A stretch of DNA of 64,000 nucleotides from Pythium myriotylum (GCA_023091665.1 JALJCQ010000021.1:248001-312000), one strand, 5' to 3'. Shown: positions 19,622 to 31,575, numbered from the stretch's first letter. Numbers and translations: made by a program. Notes: generated by a model from the sequence alone, not told the origin.

Positions 19622-20389
19622 ATGAAGACCGCCGCTGCTCTCGTCGCCGCCACGGCCGCCGTCGCCCAGGCCCAGAACGCCGGCATCAGCCCGCTCATCC
19701 TCGGCGGCACCGTCGTCCCGGCCGGCACCAAGACCTACACGGTCGGCCTGCGCCAGACCTCGACGGGCTCGGACTTCTGCGGCGGCTCGCTCATCTCGCC
19801 CACGCACGTGCTCACGGCCGGCCACTGCAACGGCTACGCCAAGTACGTCGCGGTCGGCACGCACTACCTGAGCGGCTCGTCGGACGGTGTGCGCGTGGCC
19901 GTCAAGAAGGAGACGCGCCACCCGAGCTTCAACTCGAACACGCTCACGTACGACTACAACATCATCGAGCTGGCGACGCCCGTGACGGCGTACGCGCCGA
20001 TCAAGCTGTACTCGGCCGACTCGGAGACCTTCGCCGGCTCGACGTCGACCGTGCTGGGCTGGGGCACCACGTCCTCGGGCGGCTCGCAGTCGAGCGTGCT
20101 GCTGCGCGTGGACGTGCCGGTGCTCACGGACGCGGCATGCAAGGCTGCTGGTCTGAGCCTCTCGATCACGCCGACCATGTTCTGCGCGGGTGGCGCCAAG
20201 AACAAGGACTCCTGCCAGGGCGACTCCGGAGGACCGATCATCCTCGAGCAGGCGTCGGGCGATGTGCTCATCGGTGCCGTGTCGTGGGGCGACGGCTGTG
20301 GCCAGGTCGGCAAGCCGGGTGTGTACTCGAAGGTGTCGTCGGTGAAGAGCTGGATCCAGGGCATTGTGCCGAACGCCACGTTCGTGTAA
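19622..20389 (+). CDS. C2: secreted trypsin-like serine protease
   Basis: 255 aa with complete triad. It differs from C1, C3 and C4 at residues 106 and 109 (NTLTYD in place of DTLAYD), immediately before the catalytic Asp111. At these bases it matches B, so a short B-to-C conversion tract is likely. The change does not touch a catalytic residue. Confidence 0.9.
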   Translation: MKTAAALVAATAAVAQAQNAGISPLILGGTVVPAGTKTYTVGLRQTSTGSDFCGGSLISPTHVLTAGHCNGYAKYVAVGTHYLSGSSDGVRVAVKKETRHPSFNSNTLTYDYNIIELATPVTAYAPIKLYSADSETFAGSTSTVLGWGTTSSGGSQSSVLLRVDVPVLTDAACKAAGLSLSITPTMFCAGGAKNKDSCQGDSGGPIILEQASGDVLIGAVSWGDGCGQVGKPGVYSKVSSVKSWIQGIVPNATFV

Positions 20390-20932
20390 GCGAGCGAGCG
20401 AGGGTGTTTGGTACGATCTCGTCTGGTGTGGTTCGTATCTCTAAAATAATTAGTCGGGAGATACTCGAGTCGAGTTTAGTCGGATCGAGTCGAGTCGATT
20501 TTGGAGCGTTGGGCCTGCGTTGGCTCTGGCGCTGTCTCTTGGGAAGCGTTTAAAATAATTTGATGTGAAAAATTTTTAGGATCAAAATCACGGCTTTTAT
20601 CCATCGGCCCTGGTAGGGTCGACGTGGATTCATGTACGAAGCTCCCACTACGTTGGCTTTCTCTTCGCTTCTTGGTCAATCGGCTCCGATTACTTATCGG
20701 ATGGCGACCTCTGTTGCTATCGAAGCCTCTTACTTTCTACCTGCACTGTTCGAGAGGCAGACACAAGACATGGATTGGCATTGACGCATACAATCGTGCA
20801 TCAGATAGACGTCGTTGTCGTTGTGCATGAAGACGAGAAGAGCTCGGTGACCCAGGTTTTTCGCTGACTTAAATGTCTTTCGAGCTCTCGCATTTCCGGC
20901 TCACACGCTATCTCCAGCAATGCAGACATCGA

Positions 20933-21323
20933 GTCCGGGAGTGTGGGGCAGCGGAATCGGTTGCAGGCAGTGCAAACGGTTGATCGAAAATGCTCAGCAT
21001 CACATGAGACAAACGGAATCGAATGGCAGGAACTTCAAGACTGTAGACGCCATATTGTGCAAACATATCGAGCTCCCTCAACAAGATTCTTCGGGACAAA
21101 TAGGCGAGTGAGAGAAGACTCGGGGACTCACTCGGCATCGCCAGCTGGATGCACATCCGCAAGGCAGCCAATCGTGTGTCGGACGCTGCAGCACACGCGG
21201 GAATGGACGCCGCCCAGAGCAGCCATGTGCTACACCAAACGACACGACCAGAACACTTGGTCGCCGCCGACCTTCTCGAAGACGATCTTACTTATCTGAG
21301 ACTTGGAATCGTTCCCTTTACAC
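20933..21323 (+). mobile_element. Decayed LINE RNase H remnant, unit 2 copy
   Basis: Copy of 12560-12950 carried by the tandem duplication. Same broken RNase H frames. Confidence 0.6.
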
Positions 21324-21667
21324 GCTATGCCGGCTATAGTTTCGGAGAGAGCCAACCGGTAGACCTCACCTTGTCAGTGTAAGACTGCTCAGGGGAGACG
21401 TAATGCGCGAGCTCGATTATGCACGCGTAAATGAGAGCGACTGATACAGCGGCGCGAATCGACATCACGCGATTTCGCCTCCACCCATCTTCCAGTGGTT
21501 GTAGAAGCAGCGATCCGATGGCGAGAACCACAGCTAGCGGGTGGGAGCGGAAAGTGACTGCAAATTGTGATGGTTTGGGAGAATATTCGAGTGCGGCAAG
21601 ATTCGTGGAATGCGAGCAGCCTCTCCACCACCGTGTACCTGCCAAGGCGGGACCATTGAACGCGCTA

Positions 21668-22167
21668 TTTTTTTTTTTTTTGTATTACCAATGGCGTCCG
21701 ACAGTCTAATAGGGCCCTATCAGGCCGTCAACCCTACGGGATGGGGGTGGTATGTTATCCGCTAGGTGGGGAGTAATCTGTAGAAACCTGGTGGCGGAGA
21801 ATGGCGGCTGCCACGTCGTGAAGTAGATTGTAGCCGCGGCGGATGGAGGAGGTTGGGTGGGATATGTCATGGGGCAGGAGTGTGGTGAGATGATCATCAA
21901 TCGATGTCCAGTGGGTCTGTGACGCAATCGAAAGACGTTGATCCATGGCTGTGTTGGCGAGGTAGTCGGCCATCTTGTTTCCTGCTCGTAATGTATGTTT
22001 GAGGTCGACCGCTTGGATATTGTTGAGGAGTCGTGTAGTTTTTTTCCTGTAGCAAGTCGACCTGGCTGGCCGCGGTGCCCGCTACTTGAGAGAGAACAAG
22101 TTTGCTGTCCCCAATGATCGTCAGTTGAATCGGAGTTTCGGCAAAGCGGGCTACGCACTCCTCGAGT
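21668..22167 (-). mobile_element. 5'-truncated LINE tail with poly(A), 16-bp target duplication
   Basis: A run of 14 T (21668-21681) is the poly(A) tail read on the plus strand. The insertion is flanked by a perfect 16-bp repeat, ACCATTGAACGCGCTA, at 21652-21667 and 22168-22183. On the minus strand it encodes pieces of RNase H (TIIGDSKLVLSQ, then in another frame the MADYLANTAMD block). About 500 bp, truncated at the 5' end. It lies exactly at the C2-A3 tandem junction. Confidence 0.87.
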
Positions 22168-22520
22168 ACCATTGAACGCGCTAGTCAAACGTCGCTACAA
22201 TGCAAAGTCTCTCCCATTGACTCTCTCCATCCTTCCTTGCCGTCTTACCTTGTGCAGATTTGGAATGCGAAGATACTAGCATACCTGCATAACATCCGGA
22301 CCTAGCAGGCTACTGCTGCCACTGAGCAACTCGCTGTAGGCGTTCACACAGTGGTAACCCACTACACTCCAACTTTCAACAACAACAACTGAGCAATCTC
22401 AAGTGATCGAAGACCGGTACTACATTTAGTTTATTGCATACGACACTAGATACTCGACGCTTCAAAACGGCCCCACCAAACAGAGTGACCAGCGCCCATT
22501 CAATCCTTCCACCACATTAC

Positions 22521-23285
22521 TTACACCCACGTGGCGTTCGGCGCGTTCGTCTGGATCCAGCTCTTGACGTACGACACCTTCGAGTACACACCCGGCTTGT
22601 TGGTGCGGCCACAGCCGTCTCCCCACGACACAACACCGATGAGCAGGTCCTGCGAGGTCTGCTCGAGGATGATCGGTCCACCCGAGTCGCCCTGGCACGA
22701 GTCCTTGTTGGTCGCGCCACCGGCACAGAACATGGTCGGCGTGATCTTGGCGCCCGTGAGACCGGCAGCCTTGCACTGCGCGTCCGTGAGCACGGGCACG
22801 TTCACGCGGAGCAGCTCGCTCGACTGGGAGCCGCCCTCGGAGGTGGTGCCCCAGCCCATGACGGCCGCGGACTGGCCCGCGAACGTCTCCGAGTCGGCCG
22901 AGTACAACTTGACCGGCGGGAACTTGGACGGCTCGGCCAGCTCGATGATGTTGTAGTCGTAGGTGATGGTGCCCGAGTTGTAGCTCGGGTGACGCGTCTC
23001 CTTCTTCACGGCGATGCGCTCGCCATCAGTCGAGCCGCTCAGGTAGTGCGAGCCGATGGAGATGTACTTGGCGATGCCGGCGCAGTGGCCAGCCGTGAGC
23101 ACGTGCGTGGGCGAGATGAGCGAACCGCCGCACGAGGCCGAGCCCGTGATCGTGCGACGCAGACCGACCGTGTAGGTCTTGGTGCCGGCCGGCACGACGG
23201 TGCCGCCGAGGATGAGCGGGTCGATGTTGGCCTGGGCGTTGGCGAGGGCGGCCGTGGCGGCGAGGAGAGCGACGGCGGTCTTCAT
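22521..23285 (-). CDS. A3: secreted trypsin-like serine protease
   Basis: 254 aa, identical in protein sequence to A2, including the D-like tract with Glu118. Initiator 23332-23338; polyadenylation signal AATAAA (minus) at 22430-22435. Confidence 0.9.
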   Translation of the reverse strand: MKTAVALLAATAALANAQANIDPLILGGTVVPAGTKTYTVGLRRTITGSASCGGSLISPTHVLTAGHCAGIAKYISIGSHYLSGSTDGERIAVKKETRHPSYNSGTITYDYNIIELAEPSKFPPVKLYSADSETFAGQSAAVMGWGTTSEGGSQSSELLRVNVPVLTDAQCKAAGLTGAKITPTMFCAGGATNKDSCQGDSGGPIILEQTSQDLLIGVVSWGDGCGRTNKPGVYSKVSYVKSWIQTNAPNATWV

Positions 23286-24685
23286 GGAGGTGGCTGGAGG
23301 TGGTGTGCTTGGTGGTTTGCTGGCGGATTGCAAAGTGAGAGGCAGTCTCGACGAATTACTCGAGGGACAGGAGGGCGGTCACTCCTGTCGTGCGGATCCC
23401 TCCGTTGCCGTTCAGGGCACCCACCGGATGATTCTGCCCTTTGGGTGAGGCCTCCAGCTGAGCCGTCGTGACCGACAGGTTGACAGGTGAGCGGGTAACC
23501 AGAAACGAGATTCGGGCAGGATCAGACCTTCACGAATCATGAAGTCGTGCAATCATGTCGTTTCTATGTGCGGGTAGAAATTCGACCGTTTTACAGTAGT
23601 ATGACCGAGTCAAAAGACGGTGAGGCCTGAAGACCAAACATTGTGCTTTGTAGGATTTGGTCGAAGACTCGAGTGTGTGGCTGGCTGGTGGAATGGACTT
23701 TGTCGCTCGGCGGGTCCTTCAACCTTCTAGATCACGGGCGCCCACCCCTGTATTAAATTACGAGTCTGGTCTCCCTCACGTTATCGATTCAATTTGGCCA
23801 GGACCCAGACCGCTGAGCTCTCGAACACTACTCTAACGTTAGTAAAGTTAGTACTTTGTACACTACTTTTAGTATGTGGTCGACACCCACGATTGACAGG
23901 TGGGCCCCACCTGTCGAGTGTGTGCGTCGTCAACAACCCACTCGAACCCGGATCAGACACTCTGGGCGAAGTCAGGTCAGGTCGATCATCAACTATCGAC
24001 TACCGCAGTTTCCCGCTGATTATACAGTACCTTATAACTCTCAGAGACACGCGTGTCGACGTGAGAAGGTCAGATTCCACACACGTGTTTGCTCTTATTG
24101 TGCTGGGCTACTTCACTACTATTGTAGTACCTGTAGCGAGAGGATAACGAATCGTAGGTTTTTGGCATTTTCTCAACGATATTAGCCTACAGTGTGTGTT
24201 GTGCTGGGGCATGCTTCCACGAGAATGAAGAAGAAGAGTCTCCGTTTTTCTGGACAACGAGACGACCGAGTTGAGGGTCTCCTCGTCTTTTCTCTGCGCG
24301 CGTCTCGGAAAGTAATCAGACCGAAGTGAGGAAAAGATGCGGGGCAGCGAGAGAACTCAGGCGTAAATTACGACGACCAGACGAGACGAGGCGAACCACG
24401 ACGCTATGCCTATGGATGACCGCTAAAGCAGTACCCACTATTCCAGTACTTGAAGCCCAGCTCGAACCTTCACGGCCAACCGCAAACCCACGAATCCAAC
24501 ACACACAATGCCAAAAGAGAGAAGAGAAACATCCATTGGAGTTGCATACGACACGACGCGATCCCCTCTTGCACTGCACTGCACTGCACTGCACTATTGC
24601 GCAGAGCAACAGCGACGGCCAGCAGGGACCGACGGGAATGACTAACTGTAAGTTATCGCAAAAAAAAAAGGGAGGAGACGACTCC

Positions 24686-25447
24686 TTACACGAAGGTGGC
24701 GTTCGGCGCGATGGACAGGATCCAGCTCTTGGCCGACGACACCTTGGCGTACACGCCCGGCTTGCCCGCCACACCGCAGCCATCGCCCCACGACACGGCG
24801 CCGATGAGCACGTCGCCCGACGCCTGCTCGAGGATGATCGGGCCTCCAGAGTCGCCCTGGCACGAGTCCTTGTTCGACTTGCCGCCGGCGCAGAACATGG
24901 TGGTCGAGATCGTGCCGCTGAGACCAGCCGCCTTGCAGGCCGCGTCCGTGAGGATCGGCACGTCCACGCGCAAGAGCTCGTTGGACTGCGTGCCGCCCGA
25001 CGACGTGGTGCCCCAGCCCATGGTCGTGGCGGTCGAGCCGGCGTACGTGAGCGGGTCGGCCGAGAGCAGCTTCACGGGCGAGTACGCCGTCACGGGCGAC
25101 GCCAGCTCGATGATGTTGTAGTCGTACGTGAGCGTGTTCGAGTTGAAGCTCGGGTGGCGCGTCTCCTTCTTGACAGCGATGCGCACGCCATCGCTCGAGC
25201 CGCTCAGGTAGTGCGTGCCGACCGCGACGTACTTGGCGTAGCCGTTGCAGTGGCCGGCCGTGAGCACGTGCGTGGGCGTGATGAGCGAGCCACCGCAGAA
25301 GTCCGAGCCCGTCGCGGTCTGGCGCAGGCCGACCGTGTAGGTCTTGGTGCCCTTTGGCACGACGGTGCCGCCGAGGATGAGCGGGTTGACATCGGCGGCG
25401 TGGGCGACAGCGGCCGTGGTGGCGACGAGAGCGGCGGCGACCTTCAT
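24686..25447 (-). CDS. B3: secreted trypsin-like serine protease
   Basis: 253 aa, identical to B1, B2 and B4. Core promoter at 25489-25504. Confidence 0.9.
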   Translation of the reverse strand: MKVAAALVATTAAVAHAADVNPLILGGTVVPKGTKTYTVGLRQTATGSDFCGGSLITPTHVLTAGHCNGYAKYVAVGTHYLSGSSDGVRIAVKKETRHPSFNSNTLTYDYNIIELASPVTAYSPVKLLSADPLTYAGSTATTMGWGTTSSGGTQSNELLRVDVPILTDAACKAAGLSGTISTTMFCAGGKSNKDSCQGDSGGPIILEQASGDVLIGAVSWGDGCGVAGKPGVYAKVSSAKSWILSIAPNATFV

Positions 25448-28299
25448 GGCGAGGGAGGTGGTGGGTGGTGGCTTGGTGGTTTGCTGGTGAATTGCAAAGT
25501 GAGCAGTTGCCAGAAGACCGAGCGAGGGAAGGATGCGAGTGTGGGCTGACAGAGTAGAGTACAGCTTAGTAGGTGGGTATCTCTCGTTCAGATCACGAAG
25601 GCTCCACCGAGTCGTACCGTTCAGTACTGTTCGCAGTATTGATCTGGAACCCCAGCAAGGAGCGATCCTGGTCAACGACCCGAAGGCTTCGGGTCGCATC
25701 GGTACCGCCGTTCTGCGCTGATCAACCTAGTATTAGTATGGCGCATCAGATGCCAAAGAGGACAGGTCTGCCGGATGTTTCTTGAAGTCGGCGGTGATCA
25801 TGAGAGCGTGACAACGTGAGAGCGTGAGAGCGTGGCTGGGCTGGTTTGACTCATCTCCCCGTTTACTTTATCGCGCCTTCCCGCATACTGCCTCCGAGTC
25901 AACCACTCGCATTCACGAGCGAGCACGTGTTGAGTGCCGTGAGCCCGTGCAACTGACAGTGAGCTCGGCCCAGCTCAGGCCTCACGGCAGGCTGCGCAGA
26001 CGGTCTGGTCTGAGAACGCGAGATCGGTCCAGACTCGGCAACTTCATCCTCTGGCATCTGATCTCGGTCACTGCTTTTTCTCCTCTGTCGCCGCTGGCCC
26101 CAGAATAATCTCTCAAGAAATCCTCCAGATCGCGAAACCGACGACGGGTCCTCCAGTACTGCACAAAACGCTAGGGTTCCGGCTCGCACAGGTCACAAGC
26201 GGTCACGGCGTGACTCGATCGCCCGTTTCATTCTTGAAGACCCGTCGATTCGTCGTCGGCTCCTGTCAGCCGCTGTCAACGACCCACCATCCGACCCACA
26301 GCGAGTAGAATCATGAAATGTTCGGAATCCAGAGATGACACACTGGACGAGTTCCGCACTACAAAATTGCATGAAATGCGTGTACACACGTGGTGCGTTC
26401 AAGTCGAGTGCACTATCGGGTACCATGGAGGCCACGTCGCGAGCGAGCCTCGGTGTCTGGGGGAAACGTCGTTGATGGCTGATCAGCAGACGTTTTGGCT
26501 CGAAAGAGACGATCGGCTCGTGATATTTCGAGACGGAAAGCGAAAGAGTCGGAACCAATCCCAAAAAGTCACTTAAACCAGCCCCGATCCTTCGCCTCGT
26601 CGATCTGCCCGCAGTCTGATTACGCGCACATAACCAGGACGCGATGTTGCGTGGAGGAAGAAAGACAACCGGTGATGAAAGCGGCGTCGACTAGGATTGG
26701 GCCAGGAAAGAATCACAGCCCAAGGTGGGGAGCCAGTCGATCCGGATGCGAAATGTGATCGCCTGGGATGGGATCAGATTGATGACACGGCTGAGCACAG
26801 ACCAAGGGAGGTCCCCGAGACGGGGAGGGTGGTTGGGGGGGGGGGGGTCTTGTTGACGGTCAAGTGCTGTTGTCTTGTGGGTAGATGCACTGAAGTAGGT
26901 GCAGTTGAGTTGTGCTGGAGTGGTCAGTCGAGCTGGGTCGGTCGGTTCTGCATCAAGCACGGATGCGAGAGAGTATGCGGCTGCAAGACGTGGTTGGAGA
27001 GGTCTGAAGCCCAGAACTTGGACGCCGCCATCTCCTAATTACGTCGTGTCACTGTCGACGACTCCGACAGCATACCCACAACAACAAAGTACAGTATGTA
27101 CAGTATAGCTGAGTACAATAGAATGTACTGTACTCACAAAGTCACAAAAGCTCGCACGTCCTGCTCTGCGTCTGAGAAGATCTCCTCTTGTCCAACGAGA
27201 GGAGGTTCTCACGCGTGCAGCCCTCTCGTCGACGAGTTGGCGTGGCTGGGATCACGAGAACAGATCGCCGGCAGTTCCTTCCACGGTTCCACAGACTTGG
27301 ACTCATACATCCGATACTTCATGTACGGTAGTGCGCTGGTCTGAGCAGCGCGGGTTGAGGAAAACAGTGGCGCCTGTCCAATTGTGAAGTTTGGCTCTTT
27401 TGGCTTTGGCTGTATTACGACAGTCCCGTCTGCTTCCAGTGTACAGTATGCACAGGAATGCACCGCATTCAATACATCTAGCATCGGTACGTACGGGGCA
27501 TCATCGCGGCATGTAGACACGAGAGAACGCGCCACGATAGTTTCTACTCTATGCTCAGAATGGACTCTGCACTCAGAATCGACTATATAGGTCTCCACGC
27601 CAAACGATAGCCTCGTCTGAAGACGCGGTCAATGGGGCCGCAACATTCCCCGCGCGCCTCACCCATTCGTCTTTTCAGGATCTCGTGAGCTTGGTCCTAC
27701 TGCACGCAGCCAGGCTCGACTTTACGCGCGTAATCGCCAACGCGAACCTTCTTAATTTTTTTTTGTTGATGAAAATGGAAAAAAATAGAACATCGTCCTT
27801 CCGTACTATCTTAGGATAATCGACTGCAGCACTTGCTCTCACTATGATCACTGATCACGCATTACATCCACACAGGATATTGTCCCTTCAAAGTTTGATC
27901 CTCGTTCCACGCAAGCCTCCTCTCACCATACAGTGAAACCATACAGTGAAAGTATGCGTCCCGTTGACCATACAGAGAAAGGAAAGGGCCCTCGGTCCCC
28001 CCATCTATGAGCCAGGCGCGACACGCGTCTCTGATCCGCCCCTGATCAGCGGGAGGTTGCTCCTCCTGAGCAGGGAGGGCGACTCGGTTCAACTTTGAGC
28101 GTCATGGCTCACACACACTCACACACATCCACTCCCAGCGTCCGATACTGGGACTTTTGTGAGCTTGGCCTTCTCACCCACGACGCGTCCGAGCGCACAG
28201 ACCCAAACCGCGTCCTCGAGGGTCTCACGTAGCTGAGCTCACTTTGCCATTTCATAGCAAACCACCAAGCCGACCGACCATCCACTCCGTCCGCCTACC

Positions 28300-29067
28300 A
28301 TGAAGACCGCCGCTGCTCTCGTCGCCGCCACGGCCGCCGTCGCCCAGGCCCAGAACGCCGGCATCAGCCCGCTCATCCTCGGCGGCACCGTCGTCCCGGC
28401 CGGCACCAAGACCTACACGGTCGGCCTGCGCCAGACCTCGACGGGCTCGGACTTCTGCGGCGGCTCGCTCATCTCGCCCACGCACGTGCTCACGGCCGGC
28501 CACTGCAACGGCTACGCCAAGTACGTCGCGGTCGGCACGCACTACCTGAGCGGCTCGTCGGACGGTGTGCGCGTGGCCGTCAAGAAGGAGACGCGCCACC
28601 CGAGCTTCAACTCGGACACGCTCGCATACGACTACAACATCATCGAGCTGGCGACGCCCGTGACGGCGTACGCGCCGATCAAGCTGTACTCGGCCGACTC
28701 GGAGACCTTCGCCGGCTCGACGTCGACCGTGCTGGGCTGGGGCACCACGTCCTCGGGCGGCTCGCAGTCGAGCGTGCTGCTGCGCGTGGACGTGCCGGTG
28801 CTCACGGACGCGGCATGCAAGGCTGCTGGTCTGAGCCTCTCGATCACGCCGACCATGTTCTGCGCGGGTGGCGCCAAGAACAAGGACTCCTGCCAGGGCG
28901 ACTCCGGAGGACCGATCATCCTCGAGCAGGCGTCGGGCGATGTGCTCATCGGTGCCGTGTCGTGGGGCGACGGCTGTGGCCAGGTCGGCAAGCCGGGTGT
29001 GTACTCGAAGGTGTCGTCGGTGAAGAGCTGGATCCAGGGCATTGTGCCGAACGCCACGTTCGTGTAA
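28300..29067 (+). CDS. C3: secreted trypsin-like serine protease
   Basis: 255 aa, protein identical to C1, with one silent change (GCA for GCG at the Ala before Tyr-Asp). It converges with D1: the two stop codons are about 790 bases apart. Core promoter 28237-28252. Confidence 0.9.
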   Translation: MKTAAALVAATAAVAQAQNAGISPLILGGTVVPAGTKTYTVGLRQTSTGSDFCGGSLISPTHVLTAGHCNGYAKYVAVGTHYLSGSSDGVRVAVKKETRHPSFNSDTLAYDYNIIELATPVTAYAPIKLYSADSETFAGSTSTVLGWGTTSSGGSQSSVLLRVDVPVLTDAACKAAGLSLSITPTMFCAGGAKNKDSCQGDSGGPIILEQASGDVLIGAVSWGDGCGQVGKPGVYSKVSSVKSWIQGIVPNATFV

Positions 29068-29250
29068 GCGAGCGAGCGAGGGTGTTTGGTACGATCTCGT
29101 CTGGTGTGGTTCGTATCTCTAAAATAATTAGTCGGGAGATACTCGAGTCGAGTTTAGTCGGATCGAGTCGAGTCGATTTTGGAGCGTTGGGCCTGCGTTG
29201 GCTCTGGCGCTGTCTCTTGGGAAGCGTTTAAAATAATTTGATGTGAAAAT

Positions 29251-29852
29251 TTTTAACGATCAAAATCACGACTGTCGTCCGTGGGCGCTGGAGATCCTTG
29301 CTGAGCACTCATGGGGATCGCTGTGAGACCGTTCGCTTCCCCCCTGTATCAATCGGCTTCGACTTGCTGCTAGTATGCATTCTACGCGACTCGTGTTGCT
29401 ATCGAAGACTCTTACTTTCCACCAGCACTGATCGAAAGGCAGACCCCGGGCTTGGCCACGTATTTGTAACATCCAGTAATGTATTTGTAGGCAAACATAA
29501 TGCGGCACCAAACCACGAGGAGTGGATCAGCCCTGGCCAGCGAAATGAAAGAGAGGCTTTGGGAATAGTATCGCTGCTGTTCTGCAAGAAGACGAGAAAG
29601 AGCTCGCTGCTCCACTCGGACTTCTTTGGAGCTGTCGCAGTTCCGGCCCACCTTCTATCTCCCAGCACTGTGGATATCGAATCCGGGTCTGCCAGGCAGC
29701 GGAATGCAGTTCTGGCAGTCCCGTCTATCGGTCAAAAATACTCAACACCATGCGTGACAAAACAAGTATCCCCCAGCTGGAGCTCAACCCAAGACTATAC
29801 ATGCCATACCGCCTTCTCACGGGATCAGAAACCGATACTTCAACCTCAATCC
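29251..29852. other. C3-D1 convergent intergenic region, diverged LINE-derived block
   Basis: Diverged homologue of 12180-12700 downstream of C1 (shared blocks such as CTATCGAAG, CTCTTACTTTC and GCAGCGGAAT), mirrored at 47753-48354. It has no intact frame that I would call a gene. Frames on both strands here differ in length and have no recognised domain. Confidence 0.5.
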
Positions 29853-30973
29853 TTACACCCACGTGGCGTTCGGAGCGTTCGCCTGGATCCAGCTCTTGAC
29901 GTAAGAGACCTTGGCGTACACACCCGGCTTGCCAGCCTGGCCACAGCCGTCACCCCACGACACGGCACCGATGAGCACGTCGCCCGACGCCTGCTCAAGA
30001 ATGATGGGTCCACCAGAGTCACCCTGGCACGAGTCTTTGTTCCGGGCGCCACCCGCGCAGAACATGGTCGGCGTGATCGGGATGCTAAGACCAGCCGCCT
30101 TGCATGCCGCGTCCGTGAGCACCGGCACGTTCACGCGCAGAAGCTCGTTGGACTGCGTGCCACCCGAGGACGTGGTGCCCCAGCCCAGCACGGTCGATGT
30201 CGAGCCCGCGAAGGTCTCCGAGTCGGCTGAGTACAACTTGACCGGCGGGAACTTGGACGGCTCGGCCAGCTCGATGATGTTGTAGTCGTAGGTGATGGTG
30301 CCCGAGTTGTAGCTCGGGTGGCGCGTCTCCTTCTTCACGGCGATGCGCTCGCCATCGGTCGAGCCGCTCAGGTAGTGCGAGCCGATGGAGATGTACTTGG
30401 CGATGCCGGCGCAGTGGCCAGCCGTGAGCACGTGCGTGGGCGAGATGAGCGAGCCACCGCACGAGGCCGAGCCCGTGATGGTGCGACGCAGACCGACCGT
30501 GTAGGTCTTGGTGCCGGCCGGGACGACGGTGCCGCCGAGAATGAGCGGGTCGATGTTGGCCTGGGCGTTGGCGAGGGCGGCCGTGGCGGCGAGGAGAGCA
30601 ATTACAATTCAAGTGAGGTCTATTAGTCTGCTCATATAGAGACCGATAGCCGGCGCTAGTCGCCACCGTTAGGATTAAACTCCCCTTCTCCAATGCTCGA
30701 GATCACTGTTAAGGTGCTCTGCGATGCGTGTGTGTTCTTCTCTTGTCGTGGGGTGCACGACTTGACTGCTCGTTCGCGTATCCATCGCTAAGTTCGCCGC
30801 CGCGTCCGCCATGCGGTTCGCAGCTCTTGGATGGTGTCGCCAGGCGCGTACTCTGAGTGAGTCTGCGAGGCGGCGTGCGCGAGCGTACATCTCCCGGAGT
30901 ACTTCATTGCTCGGGGCCTTGTAGTTCCGCATTTGTTGAATAATGCGGCTAGGAGAGCGACGGCGGTCTTCAT
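29853..30973 (-). pseudogene. D1: trypsin-like protease gene split by a LINE fragment in its signal peptide
   Basis: The original ATG is at 30973. Only 29 coding bases (encoding MKTAVALLA) precede the insertion at 30600-30944; coding resumes at 30599 and stays open to the stop at 29853. The downstream part keeps His in LTAGHC, Asp in TYDYN and Ser in GDSGGP, so the protease domain itself is not damaged. Read through the insertion, the frame becomes unrelated sequence and stops soon after. D is a mosaic: A-like up to ETFAG and in the last 17 residues, C/B-like in between (STSTVLGWG, ASGDVLIGAV). A product could only arise from a new start or by removal of the insert, neither of which is visible. 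Confidence 0.85.
30600..30944 (-). mobile_element. LINE fragment with RNase H inserted in D1
   Basis: A 345-bp insert flanked by 14-bp copies of GCTCTCCTCGCCGC (minus strand; 30586-30599 and 30945-30958, one mismatch). On the minus strand it encodes the end of an RNase H domain (AWRHHPRAANRMADAAANLAMD) with a stop at 30675 and a short 3' tail without poly(A). It is therefore a 5'-truncated insertion of another LINE family. Same insert in D2 (46661-47005) and the repeated fragment (37256-37600). Confidence 0.85.
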
Positions 30974-31575
30974 GGAGGTGGCTGGAGGTGGTGTGCTTGG
31001 TGGTTTGCTGGCGGATTGCAAAGTGAGAGGCAGTCTCGACGAATTACTCGACGGACAGGATGGCGGTCACTCCTGTCGTGCGGATCCCTCCGTGGCCGCT
31101 GAGGATCTCTACCGGGAGGTACTGCTCTTCGCTGATGCCCTCAGCTGCGCCGCTGCCGTCACCGACACCGTGAGAGGAGAGCGGGTCAGCACAAGAAACC
31201 GGATTTGGTCAGGATCAGATCTTTGTGGGTCGCCGTGGGCAATCCTGTCATCCGTCTGCGCATGTAGAAGTTCGGGTTGTGTGTGTCAGAGCCAAAATAC
31301 GGTGAAGTCAGTGAGGTTCGAAGACCAAGCATCGTGCCTCGTTGATGTTGTCCAAGCACTCGAGTGCTTAGTTCTTTGATGGGATCGAGGTTGTCGCCTG
31401 GCGGGTCCTTGAACCTTCTAGATCGAGGAGCAAACACCAGATCCACGGACCGTCCACGCCCGTACTAAACTATGAGTCCAGCGTCCCCCACAGGAATAGA
31501 TCTGTACGTGAGTTGCTTCAATTTGGCCAGGACCCAGACAGCTCAGCTCTTCCGTCTTGGTACCCCAATCATGTA
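30974..31575. other. D1 upstream region
   Basis: Holds the D initiator (31020-31026, minus). It is homologous to the upstream region of A genes, and ends at the gypsy insertion point. No separate gene is supported. Confidence 0.55.

Larger units (their letters stand above)
13528..22182. repeat. Tandem unit 2 (A2-B2-C2)
   Basis: Direct copy of unit 1. It starts abruptly at AGTCAAACG, which follows the LINE target sequence and matches 5095 in the left flank of unit 1; that point is the tandem-duplication breakpoint. Its right end keeps the full LINE insertion (21668-22167), which makes it longer than unit 1. Confidence 0.9.
22183..29250. repeat. Tandem unit 3 (A3-B3-C3), outer part of the left inverted-repeat arm
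   Basis: Third direct copy, 8655 bp beyond unit 2 at A and B and 8678 bp at C. It differs from units 1 and 2 at about 26968-27180 (for example AGAGAGTATGCGGCTGC in place of AGAAACTATGCGGCTGC), where it matches the right arm instead. Similarity to the downstream region of units 1 and 2 drops shortly after C3, at about 29250. Confidence 0.88.

Noticed and set aside
29298..30230. 310-codon plus-strand frame covering the 3' half of D1
   Set aside because: Its second half is antisense to the protease domain and its first half lies in a decayed LINE-derived block.
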